DNA of 64,000 bases from an uncultured Flavobacteriaceae bacterium (GTDB lineage: Bacteria; Bacteroidota; Bacteroidia; Flavobacteriales; Flavobacteriaceae): positions 1,860,001-1,924,000 of the forward strand of contig CALSTV010000001.1 in the NCBI GenBank assembly GCA_943789365.1, given 5' to 3'. Both the position numbers and the translations under genes were made by a program. The first letter of the stretch is position 1. Every line of letters starts with the position of its first letter. Shown in pieces: positions 18,769-26,853 of the stretch. The notes under the pieces were generated by a model. That model saw nothing but the letters and a program-made list of their open reading frames with translations. It was not told where the DNA came from and made no database searches.

Positions 18769-21084
18769 CTAGATACCGAATTTCAATCCCATAAAGAAAG
18801 TACGAGGGCGCTGAGGTCCATAGACATAGGTAACATCTCTTAAAGCGCCTTGGTCGAAGTCGCTTTGGTAAGCATTAAAAATATTTTGAATACCACCGGC
18901 AAGCTCGACAAAGCTATGTTGGTGATCGTCGATATAGAACTGGTAGGCACTTTTCCAATTCAATTCGAAAAAAGATGGTGACTTTTCCAAGGTGTCACTT
19001 GGTATATAACCTGCTAAATGTTGCACATGCATAGGCCCAGTGTAAACTGCTGAAAAACTATTCTGAAACTCTTTAGTCGGTGCATAGGTAATGATACAAT
19101 TTCCATACACGTTTGGTGTTTTGTTGAATTCTTTGGTGGCTTGGTCTGGCGCTTCTTCAGACCATTCAATAGCCTCTTTATACAAAGAGCGTTGCAGGGT
19201 TGCTCCAGTTTGTAGGAGCCATTTTTCATTGGGTGCGTATTTTAATTCGAAATTTGCCCCATATACATTTGCCCCTGTAGAATTCACTCGAATCCATTCA
19301 AAAACACCTGATTCTGGAGCTGTTTCCGGCCCTTTTTCCAAGGCAAAAGCATCGTTTAAAACCGTATAGAACAACTCTGAGACAAAGGAAAAATCACCAT
19401 CCTTTAGCTCTTGTGACCAGTCCAATGAGGTTAAAAAACTATGCGATGTTTCAGAGATTAAGTCGTCTGAATTTCTGATACGGCTTATTTCTCCTGCTGC
19501 CAATCCAGCATGTACGTCTTCGCCATACACTTGAGGTGCTCGAAAACCTTTAGCATAGCTAGTTCTCCAACGTAAATTTTTATGAATGCTATACAGTATG
19601 TTTGCCCTAGGGTTTATGATAATTGATTCGTCTACCAAATTGTGGATATCACCCCTAATACCTCCAAGAATTCTTAACCTAGTATTCACAACCCATTCTT
19701 GTTGCGCATAGATTCCTGTGATATGTGTAATTTGTGCAATAGGTTCGTAATCCGGATTTTCTTTTCTGTCGTTTATATCATTATATCTGTATTCAATACC
19801 TCCCGTAAATGTTCCTTTATTGTTTAAGAATTTCTTGAATTTATGTGTCATTTGAGCACCAGACACAAATGTTATGTCTTTCGATTTTCCAAAACCTTCA
19901 ATGCTTTCGACTATATTTTCTTCTGTTGGTTCATTTCCAGCCAAGCCACCATAAAAATTATTGTTTTTAGTTAGCGAGGCAGAACTGTAGATACTGTAGT
20001 CATTAGCGAGGCTTGGACTTAGGTATTCATAGGTCAATCCACCGGAGACAACGGTTGAAGTAATCTCTTCAGAGACATCTGATAAAAAAGAAAGTTCGTT
20101 TAGTTTATTTCCACCGCGACGATATTCGTTAACCGTATTAAATTCTGCAACTATCTTTTTTCTTTCGGCGGGTCTATTAAAAGCTTTAAAACCGAAAGAA
20201 GTCATTTCTAGCTTTGGAAGTTCAGTGTAGGAATCCTTGTCTGCATCGTAGGCATCTCGATTGCGCTTCATTCCAAATAATGCAATTCCTGAATCGTAGT
20301 CTTCAGTAACGATTGTACCATTAAATAACAGTGTTTTGTCTTGTGCTTCACCCCCAATCGAGCCAAAATTACTTCCAATAGTAAACGCGTTTTCAGTAGG
20401 GTCTTTGGTGATGATATTGATGGTTCCAGCAATGGCATTGGATCCATAAAGAGCTGATCCGCCACCGCGCACAACTTCAATTTGCTTAATGATATTCGCC
20501 GGAATTTGATCCAGACCATAGACACTATTCAATGCGCTATAAATAGGCCGACTGTCGATTAATATTTGTGAGTAAGAACCATTTAGCCCATTCATTTTTA
20601 CCTCGGAAGTACCGCAGTTCTGACAGTTGTTTTCCATACGCAATCCTGGTTGGAAATTTAAGCCTTCAGACAAACTAATGGCTTGTGTAGCTTCCAAGAC
20701 CTTTGCATCCGTTACAGTCACGATTACGGGTGCTTTTTTCCGATTTAAATAACCCCTAGTTGCAGAAACGACTACCTGATCCAGGCCTAAAACATCTTCC
20801 CTTAACTTAATGTTTAAAGTTTGAGTTTTTCTGATAGTTGGATTTACTGCGATTTCTTTTGTCTTATATCCTATAGAGCTCACCACGAGAACTTGATCTT
20901 CTGGATGTACAGAAATCGTATAAGCACCGTCAAAATCGGACAAAGTTCCATTCTCAGTGTTTTTTACAAAAATATTAGCCACAATGGGAGTCCCTTTGGC
21001 GGTAACTACGCCATTAATATTTGTTTTTTGCGCAAGTATTGCATTGCAAAGTGTACTTATGACTATGAAAATTAGCGTTCTCAT
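18769..21084 (-). CDS. TonB-dependent receptor, probably for a metal chelate
   Basis: A 771-residue outer-membrane active transporter. A signal peptide (about 1-18) precedes a carboxypeptidase-regulatory-like domain (INGVVTAKGTPIVANIFVKN, about 22-100). The plug is about 115-225 (VVRGGGSALYGSNAIAGTIN), followed by a 22-strand barrel ending in the aromatic-poor FFMGLKFGI. A CxxC pair in MENNCQNCGTSE lies in the plug. It is divergent from an MntR-type regulator with a shared palindrome in between and close to a ZIP transporter gene. Uptake of manganese, iron or zinc complexes is the likely role, inferred from context. Confidence 0.9.
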   Translation of the reverse strand: MRTLIFIVISTLCNAILAQKTNINGVVTAKGTPIVANIFVKNTENGTLSDFDGAYTISVHPEDQVLVVSSIGYKTKEIAVNPTIRKTQTLNIKLREDVLGLDQVVVSATRGYLNRKKAPVIVTVTDAKVLEATQAISLSEGLNFQPGLRMENNCQNCGTSEVKMNGLNGSYSQILIDSRPIYSALNSVYGLDQIPANIIKQIEVVRGGGSALYGSNAIAGTINIITKDPTENAFTIGSNFGSIGGEAQDKTLLFNGTIVTEDYDSGIALFGMKRNRDAYDADKDSYTELPKLEMTSFGFKAFNRPAERKKIVAEFNTVNEYRRGGNKLNELSFLSDVSEEITSTVVSGGLTYEYLSPSLANDYSIYSSASLTKNNNFYGGLAGNEPTEENIVESIEGFGKSKDITFVSGAQMTHKFKKFLNNKGTFTGGIEYRYNDINDRKENPDYEPIAQITHITGIYAQQEWVVNTRLRILGGIRGDIHNLVDESIIINPRANILYSIHKNLRWRTSYAKGFRAPQVYGEDVHAGLAAGEISRIRNSDDLISETSHSFLTSLDWSQELKDGDFSFVSELFYTVLNDAFALEKGPETAPESGVFEWIRVNSTGANVYGANFELKYAPNEKWLLQTGATLQRSLYKEAIEWSEEAPDQATKEFNKTPNVYGNCIITYAPTKEFQNSFSAVYTGPMHVQHLAGYIPSDTLEKSPSFFELNWKSAYQFYIDDHQHSFVELAGGIQNIFNAYQSDFDQGALRDVTYVYGPQRPRTFFMGLKFGI

Positions 21085-21128
21085 TTGTATGGAGTTCTCT
21101 TAAATATTTTTGCAAATATAAACTAAAA

Positions 21129-21144
21129 TTTAGATTAGTCTAAA
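21129..21144. promoter_or_regulatory. Palindromic metalloregulator operator
   Basis: TTTAGATTAGTCTAAA is an inverted repeat with perfect TTTAGA/TCTAAA arms, placed 45 bases before both the TonB receptor start (21084) and the regulator start (21191). It resembles DtxR/IdeR/MntR boxes in having a TTAG...CTAA core. The likely binder is the regulator encoded next door, repressing both directions when metal is replete. Confidence 0.7.
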
Positions 21145-21175
21145 AAATATTTTTCGTAATTATAAATATTGTCTA

Positions 21176-21183
21176 TATCTTTG
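21176..21183 (+). promoter_or_regulatory. -7 element of the regulator/ZIP operon
   Basis: TATCTTTG matches TAnnTTTG and ends only 7 bases before the ATG at 21191. With a transcription start 5-8 bases past the element, the mRNA would be leaderless or nearly so. No clear -33 TTTG is at the usual spacing. Confidence 0.55.
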
Positions 21184-21190
21184 CGCTATC

Positions 21191-21865
21191 ATGAATTTAG
21201 ATTTATCACAAACAGAAGAAAATTACTTGAAAGCTATTTTTAGTTTGTCTTTGGTTGTTAGTAAAGCCGTTAGTACAAATTCTATAGCACAAAAACTGGA
21301 AACCAAAGCGTCTTCGGTAACAGATATGGTAAAAAAGTTATCTGAAAAGAAGTTGGTAGATTATAAAAAGTATCAAGGTGTTTCATTGACAGTTGAAGGA
21401 AAAGAAATTGCCGTTCGGATTATTAGAAAACACAGGTTATGGGAAGTTTTTTTAGTAAAACATCTCGATTTTAGTTGGGATGAGGTGCACGAAGTAGCTG
21501 AACAATTGGAGCATGTGAAATCTGTAAAACTGACGCAACAATTGGATGCCTATTTAGAGTATCCAACACATGATCCTCATGGAGACCCAATTCCAGATGC
21601 AGATGGAAACATAGCACACCATACGGAAATTATGTTATCATCACTGCAGATAGGAGATACTTGTATGGTTCTAGGGGTAAAAGATTCCTCAAAGTCTTTT
21701 CTGAAATACTTGGATAGTTCGGGAATAAAACTCGGCACCGATGTACGTGTTCTCAATAAAGAAGATTTTGACAATTCAATGATTATAGAGGTTGGGACGA
21801 AAGAATTGTCTGTTTCTCAACAAATTTCAAAAAACTTATTCGTAAAAAAACAACAAAATGATTGA
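21191..21865 (+). CDS. DtxR/MntR-family metal-dependent repressor
   Basis: A 224-residue transcription regulator. The N-terminal winged helix is about 5-65 (SIAQKLETKASSVTDMVKKL) and the dimerisation/metal domain about 66-140. The ligand motif reads HEVAEQLEH, with Glu at the place of DtxR Cys102; this matches the Glu, Glu, His set of manganese-type MntR proteins. A FeoA/SH3-like domain (about 150-222) follows, which many MntR proteins lack. It overlaps the ZIP gene by 8 bases and faces the TonB receptor across a palindrome. Manganese or iron sensing is inferred. Confidence 0.9.
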   Translation: MNLDLSQTEENYLKAIFSLSLVVSKAVSTNSIAQKLETKASSVTDMVKKLSEKKLVDYKKYQGVSLTVEGKEIAVRIIRKHRLWEVFLVKHLDFSWDEVHEVAEQLEHVKSVKLTQQLDAYLEYPTHDPHGDPIPDADGNIAHHTEIMLSSLQIGDTCMVLGVKDSSKSFLKYLDSSGIKLGTDVRVLNKEDFDNSMIIEVGTKELSVSQQISKNLFVKKQQND

Positions 21866-22676
21866 TCAAATAATCGCCTATTTTGAATCTATAGATCCTA
21901 TATTAGCTGCCTTGTATGCAACTCTGTTTACTTGGTTTTTAACAGGGTTGGGAGCTTCCTTAGTTTTCTTTTTTAAATCGATGAACAGAGCTGTACTAGA
22001 TGGAATGCTAGGATTTACTGGTGGAGTAATGGTGGCCGCGAGTTTTTGGAGCTTGTTAGCGCCTGCTATTGAAATGAGTGGAGGAGAAGGCTTTGAAAAG
22101 GTAATGCCAGCCGCCGTTGGGTTTTTCTTTGGTGCGCTGTTTTTGTTTGGACTTGATAAGGTCTTACCTCACATACACATTAACTTTAAAGAAGCAGAAG
22201 GAATCAAGACGCCTTGGCACAAAACAACATTATTAGTTTTAGCAATTACCTTGCATAATATTCCAGAAGGGCTCGCTGTAGGTGTACTTTTTGGTGGTGT
22301 AGCGGCTGGTTTCGACGGTGCTACTATTGGTGGTGCGGTTGCCTTGGCAATTGGTATTGGGCTTCAGAATTTCCCGGAAGGTTTTGCAGTGGCAATGCCG
22401 TTAAGAAGACAAGGTGTAAGTAGAAAAAAAAGCTTTTGGTATGGACAGTTATCTGCAATTGTAGAGCCAATCGCAGGTGTATTAGGTGCATGGGCTGTGT
22501 TGTCTTTTGAACCGATATTGCCTTATGCTCTTGCTTTTGCCGCTGGTGCTATGATTTTTGTGGTTATTGAAGAAGTAGTTCCCGAAACTCAACAAGATAA
22601 ATATACAGATATTGCTACAATGGGCTTTATTGCCGGGTTTATCATTATGATGAGCATGGACGTTGCTCTAGGTTAG
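21858..22676 (+). CDS. ZIP-family metal transporter
   Basis: Inner-membrane divalent-metal transporter of 272 residues with about eight helices. The binuclear metal site motifs are clear: ITLHNIPEGLAVG in the fourth helix and GIGLQNFPEGFAVAM in the fifth. This places it in the ZupT/GufA branch, whose members import zinc, iron or manganese. It overlaps the regulator gene, so uptake and sensing are translationally coupled. Confidence 0.92.
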   Translation: MIDQIIAYFESIDPILAALYATLFTWFLTGLGASLVFFFKSMNRAVLDGMLGFTGGVMVAASFWSLLAPAIEMSGGEGFEKVMPAAVGFFFGALFLFGLDKVLPHIHINFKEAEGIKTPWHKTTLLVLAITLHNIPEGLAVGVLFGGVAAGFDGATIGGAVALAIGIGLQNFPEGFAVAMPLRRQGVSRKKSFWYGQLSAIVEPIAGVLGAWAVLSFEPILPYALAFAAGAMIFVVIEEVVPETQQDKYTDIATMGFIAGFIIMMSMDVALG

Positions 22677-22807
22677 CCTTTGCAATTTTTAATTTTGAGT
22701 TTTAGTGTTAAGTTTTTTATTTTGTTACTCAACACTCAACATTGGGCACTCAATACTTAGATTCTTTGTATCTTTCGGAAGAATTATTGTATACCTAGCT
22801 ATTGTCT

Positions 22808-25800
22808 ATGAATCAAGCAGCTTCTTTTAGTGTTTATAATGCTTCTGCAGGAAGTGGGAAGACCTTTACATTGGTCAAAGAATATTTGAAAATTGTTCTG
22901 ACTGCCGATAGTGTCTATTATTTTCAAAAAATACTAGCCATTACCTTTACGAATAAAGCTGCGGCTGAAATGAAAGAACGAATTTTAGAAAATTTGCGCG
23001 CTTTCACCACCGAAGAAAACAATGATATGTTAATCATGCTTTCGGAGGAAACTGGAATTGAGACAGCGAAAATTCAATTGCATTCCAAGAGAATTCTGGA
23101 TACGATTTTACAAAATTATGCGGCGTTTAACATTACGACTATTGATAGCTTTACGCATAAATTGATTCGGACATTTGCCTATGATTTGGGATTGCCGTTG
23201 AATTTTGATGTAGAAATGGACGGGGCTAAGCTAATTAGTGAAGCTGTCGATGTATTGATTTCAAAAATTGGTACAGATACAGCGCTTACAGAGGTGTTAA
23301 TTGCTTTTTCACTGCAAAAAGTGAGTGAAGATAAATCTTGGGATATCACCAAAGAATTGAATACCATTGCAAAGATGTTATTGAATGAAAGTGATGGCGC
23401 TCAGTTGCAAAAACTTCAGCTAAAATCATTAGAAGATTTTAAGTCCCTCGAAAAACAGTTAAAAGGGCAAAAAGAAAAAATTGCCGAGCTGTTTGTGGAA
23501 AAAGGGAAAGAAGGAATGTCTATAATCGATGGATTAGGAATACCGTACAATAGTTTTTCGTATTCCGATCTTCCAAATTTCTTTAAAAAATTGATGAATT
23601 TTAAAACCCTTAAGGTTGAAGATTTGAAATTTGAAGGAAGACTTTCTAAGGCTATTTTAAATGAAAGTTTGTATGGTAAAAAAGTAAGTCCTCAAATAAA
23701 AGAGAAAATAGACGAAGTTGCGGTACAATTAATTGCATTGTATAGAGATGTCGAACATAAGTATACAGAAAATTATGGCAGTTATGTATTGATGGATCTG
23801 GTGTTGAAAAGCTTGATTCCTTTGGCTGTTTTGAACCATGTTCAACGTGAATTAAATAGTATAAAGGAGCATAATAATATTTGTTTGAGTGCTGAATTCA
23901 ATCAATTGATTAGCGACAAGATAAAACGAGAACCGGCTCCTTTTATATATGAACGCCTAGGAGAGAAATTTCAGCACTATTTTATTGATGAAATGCAGGA
24001 TACCTCTTTGTTACAGTGGCAAAATTTAATACCATTGATAGACAATGCTTTGTCGCAAGAAAAAGGTAGTTTGCTATTGGTTGGAGATGCTAAACAGGCA
24101 ATATATAGATGGAGAGGAGGAGAGGCAGAGCAATTTATCAATTTGTCATTGAATAAAGGTGGTAAGGAGAACAACCCGTTTGTAGTACAAAAAGAAAATC
24201 AGCAGCTCGAGGTCAATTATAGAAGTTTTAGTGAAATCATTCAATTTAACAATGCCTTTTTTTCGCATATAGCTCAGTATTTAAGTAATTCAGTATATGC
24301 AGAATTATATAAGGTCGGTAATCAGCAGCAATTGAATGCCAATATTGGAGGGTACGTACAAATAGATTTTTTAGACACCAAAGAACTGGAAAAAGAAGCA
24401 GCGGAAAATTCAAAACCGAAGAAGGTTTTAGAATTGCTCTTAAATCTGGATAAAAACTATAATAAGAGTGATGTTTGTGTGCTCGTCCGAAGAAAAAAAG
24501 ACGGGGTAGCCATCGCGAATTATTTATCAGAAAATGGAATAGAAATTATTTCTTCTGAAACACTATTATTACAAAACAGTGCCAAAGTTCAATTTCTCAT
24601 AGAGCTACTTAGATACATTCAAAATCCGTTGAACAGCAATGCAAAATTTGAATTACTTTCGTATTTATATCATTTTTTAAAGATAGAGAAGACCGCTCAT
24701 GTTTTTTACAAAGAAATGATGGGTTGTTCGCAAATCGAATTTTTTAGTGCTCTTAAAACTTATGGCATTGATTTGCATTTAGAACACTATGTACAACTTC
24801 CTTTTTACGAGGGAGTGGAGGCCTTAATTAGAGCATTTAAATTGTTGAGAACAGCAGATGCTTATGTGCAATTTTTCTTGGATTTTGTTTTGGATTTTCA
24901 AAGAAAAAACGCCAATGATTTGTCTGCTTTTTTAGTGCAATGGGATGCAAAAAAAGAAAGCCTGAGTATTGCGGCTCCAGAGTCTGAGAATGCCGTACGA
25001 ATTATGACCATTCACAAGTCCAAAGGACTCGAATTTCCTGTGATTATTTTTCCATGTGATGTAGATATTAACTCAGAAATAGAACCTACCGTATGGTATG
25101 AAGACCTCAATCCTGCTATCTATGGAACATTTACAAATGCTTTGGTTCCTTGTTCAAAAAAAATCACCTATACGGGTGAAAAAGGAGTTGAGCTTTACGA
25201 GGAGCGAAAAGAAGCGTTGGCTCTTGATAATTTTAATTTGTTGTATGTAGCCATGACAAGAGCGGTGGAACAGCTTTATGTGGTAACAGACTACTCAATA
25301 GACAAAAATGGTCATGAAAAATTAAATTTATTTTCAGGGTTGTTCGTCAATTTTTTAAAATCTTTACCAGAAGAAAGTAGTTGGGATTCGAATAGGTTGT
25401 CCTATGCTTTTGGAAACAGTAGGCGAACGGTACCGCTTAAAACACAAACGCTTACGAGGGAAGTCGAAATACAGGATCAGTTTATTTCTACACCTTGGGA
25501 TAGTCATAATATTGAGATAGTTTCAAACGCCTCCGTAAATTGGGGAACCAAACAAGAAGCAGCAATAAAATTTGGATTGCTCGTGCATGAGATGTTGTCG
25601 AAAATCCATACAAATAAGCAAATAGAATCTGTAGTACAGTCCTATTTTCGTGCAGGAATTATTTCAAACGAGGACATACCTTATATTCTTGAGTTGTTAC
25701 ATATGGTAGTGCATCACCCCGAGTTGGAGTCTTACTTCCAAGAAGGAAAGACAATTGTAACGGAGCGACAAATTGTAAATAAAGATAGACAAATTCTCAT

Positions 25801-25984
25801 TCCCGATCGTTTGGTTTTTGAGGGAAATACAGTCGTCATAATGGACTATAAAACGGGTGCTAAATCTTCTGCTCATAAGGAACAGATCGACAAATATGCC
25901 GCTGTTTTACAAGTCATGGGTTACCAAGTAAAGGCTAGAGTTCTAGTTTATATATCAGAAAACATATCCATTTATTCCTGTTAA
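22808..25984 (+). CDS. addA: AddA/RecB-like UvrD helicase-nuclease
   Basis: Motor and nuclease subunit of a double-strand-break resection complex, 1058 residues from the ATG at 22808 (a TTG two codons earlier is not favoured). The Walker A YNASAGSGKTFTLVKEY is near residue 15. Further UvrD motifs include YFIDEMQDTSLLQW, LLVGDAKQAIYRWRGGE and VRIMTIHKSKGLEFPV. The C-terminal PD-(D/E)XK nuclease has VVIMDYKTGAKSS. The AddB-like partner gene starts 870 bases downstream, after a porin gene. The complex would act with RecA in recombination repair. Confidence 0.88.
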   Translation: MNQAASFSVYNASAGSGKTFTLVKEYLKIVLTADSVYYFQKILAITFTNKAAAEMKERILENLRAFTTEENNDMLIMLSEETGIETAKIQLHSKRILDTILQNYAAFNITTIDSFTHKLIRTFAYDLGLPLNFDVEMDGAKLISEAVDVLISKIGTDTALTEVLIAFSLQKVSEDKSWDITKELNTIAKMLLNESDGAQLQKLQLKSLEDFKSLEKQLKGQKEKIAELFVEKGKEGMSIIDGLGIPYNSFSYSDLPNFFKKLMNFKTLKVEDLKFEGRLSKAILNESLYGKKVSPQIKEKIDEVAVQLIALYRDVEHKYTENYGSYVLMDLVLKSLIPLAVLNHVQRELNSIKEHNNICLSAEFNQLISDKIKREPAPFIYERLGEKFQHYFIDEMQDTSLLQWQNLIPLIDNALSQEKGSLLLVGDAKQAIYRWRGGEAEQFINLSLNKGGKENNPFVVQKENQQLEVNYRSFSEIIQFNNAFFSHIAQYLSNSVYAELYKVGNQQQLNANIGGYVQIDFLDTKELEKEAAENSKPKKVLELLLNLDKNYNKSDVCVLVRRKKDGVAIANYLSENGIEIISSETLLLQNSAKVQFLIELLRYIQNPLNSNAKFELLSYLYHFLKIEKTAHVFYKEMMGCSQIEFFSALKTYGIDLHLEHYVQLPFYEGVEALIRAFKLLRTADAYVQFFLDFVLDFQRKNANDLSAFLVQWDAKKESLSIAAPESENAVRIMTIHKSKGLEFPVIIFPCDVDINSEIEPTVWYEDLNPAIYGTFTNALVPCSKKITYTGEKGVELYEERKEALALDNFNLLYVAMTRAVEQLYVVTDYSIDKNGHEKLNLFSGLFVNFLKSLPEESSWDSNRLSYAFGNSRRTVPLKTQTLTREVEIQDQFISTPWDSHNIEIVSNASVNWGTKQEAAIKFGLLVHEMLSKIHTNKQIESVVQSYFRAGIISNEDIPYILELLHMVVHHPELESYFQEGKTIVTERQIVNKDRQILIPDRLVFEGNTVVIMDYKTGAKSSAHKEQIDKYAAVLQVMGYQVKARVLVYISENISIYSC

Positions 25985-26060
25985 TCATTTTTTTTTAAGT
26001 GTATTTATGAGAAATTCATAAAAAAAAGAGGATACTTAATATTTTTTTGTAGATTTGTTT

Positions 26061-26090
26061 CTATTGTACATGTATTATTCTGTACAATAG
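26061..26090 (+). promoter_or_regulatory. Perfect 10-bp inverted repeat before a porin gene
   Basis: CTATTGTACA (26061-26070) and TGTACAATAG (26081-26090) are exact inverted repeats separated by 10 bases, with the second arm 31 bases before the ATG at 26122. One helical turn separates equivalent positions of the arms by 20 bp, which suits a dimeric repressor. Alternatively it forms a 5' untranslated stem that stabilises an abundant porin mRNA. No U run follows, so it is not a terminator. Confidence 0.65.
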
Positions 26091-26121
26091 TACCAAAACA
26101 AACTAATCTAAATTACGAAAA

Positions 26122-26736
26122 ATGAAAAAATTAAAAATTGCCGTAATGGCGTTGATGTTATTTGCTGGAGTAAGCAATGTTAAAGCACAGGATGCTGACA
26201 ATCTTTGGGCATTGAGCTTTGGAGTTAATATGGTAGATATTAACAATGGTGGCTTTTCTGATATTGGAGGTATGGTGAAAGATTACCTTGGCTTGAGTGA
26301 TTTGAATACCATTCCTGCGGTCTCTCATTTGTCTGTGACGCGTTACCTTAACAACGGATTCAATGTTGAATTAGGAGCGGCCCTTAATAAAATAGATCAA
26401 GCTGCTCTTGCAGGAGAAGTTGATGGATTATCTTTCTTTTCTATCGATGCTGCTTGTAAATACGATTTGAACGCTTTAGGCTTTATAGGTGAAACAGGTT
26501 GGTTCGATCCTTATATCAAATTTGGTATAGGTATGACTTGGGTAGACGGTGATGATTCATTGACTATGAACCCAGGAGCAGGTTTTAATACTTGGTTCAA
26601 CGATAACGTAGGTATGAATTTTGCGAGTTCTTTTAAAACAAGTTCAGGTATTGGGAAAGAATTTCCTTCTATCGAAGCAAGTAACTATTTCCAACACACC
26701 ATCGGATTGATGATTCGTTTTAATGGTGACGAATAG
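26122..26736 (+). CDS. Barrel-only OmpA-like outer-membrane protein
   Basis: A 204-residue protein with a signal peptide (about 1-22, cleavage near VKAQ) and an eight-strand-type barrel. DNLWALSFGVNMVDINNGG and LSVTRYLNNGFNVELGA match the N-terminal domain of flavobacterial OmpA-family proteins, but the frame ends where the peptidoglycan-binding domain would start. It sits between addA and addB and is closed by a strong terminator, so it is transcribed apart from addB. Function in the envelope is presumed. Confidence 0.82.
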   Translation: MKKLKIAVMALMLFAGVSNVKAQDADNLWALSFGVNMVDINNGGFSDIGGMVKDYLGLSDLNTIPAVSHLSVTRYLNNGFNVELGAALNKIDQAALAGEVDGLSFFSIDAACKYDLNALGFIGETGWFDPYIKFGIGMTWVDGDDSLTMNPGAGFNTWFNDNVGMNFASSFKTSSGIGKEFPSIEASNYFQHTIGLMIRFNGDE

Positions 26737-26805
26737 TAAGAGTGCCAAAAGTTTATTTGAGTTTTTCATATAATGAAAGCTTAACTTTAAAAATATAATA
26801 GTTAG

Positions 26806-26846
26806 ATTAGCCGTTCTCAATACTTTTGAGAACGGCTAATTTTTTA
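26806..26846 (+). terminator. Strong intrinsic terminator abutting the addB start
   Basis: ATTAGCCGTTCTCAA (26806-26820) pairs fully with TTGAGAACGGCTAAT (26826-26840) around a 5-base loop and is followed by a T run to 26845. The T run ends 8 bases before the addB ATG at 26854. It closes the porin transcript and leaves no room for a separate promoter downstream of it. Confidence 0.92.
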
Positions 26847-26853
26847 TCATCAC

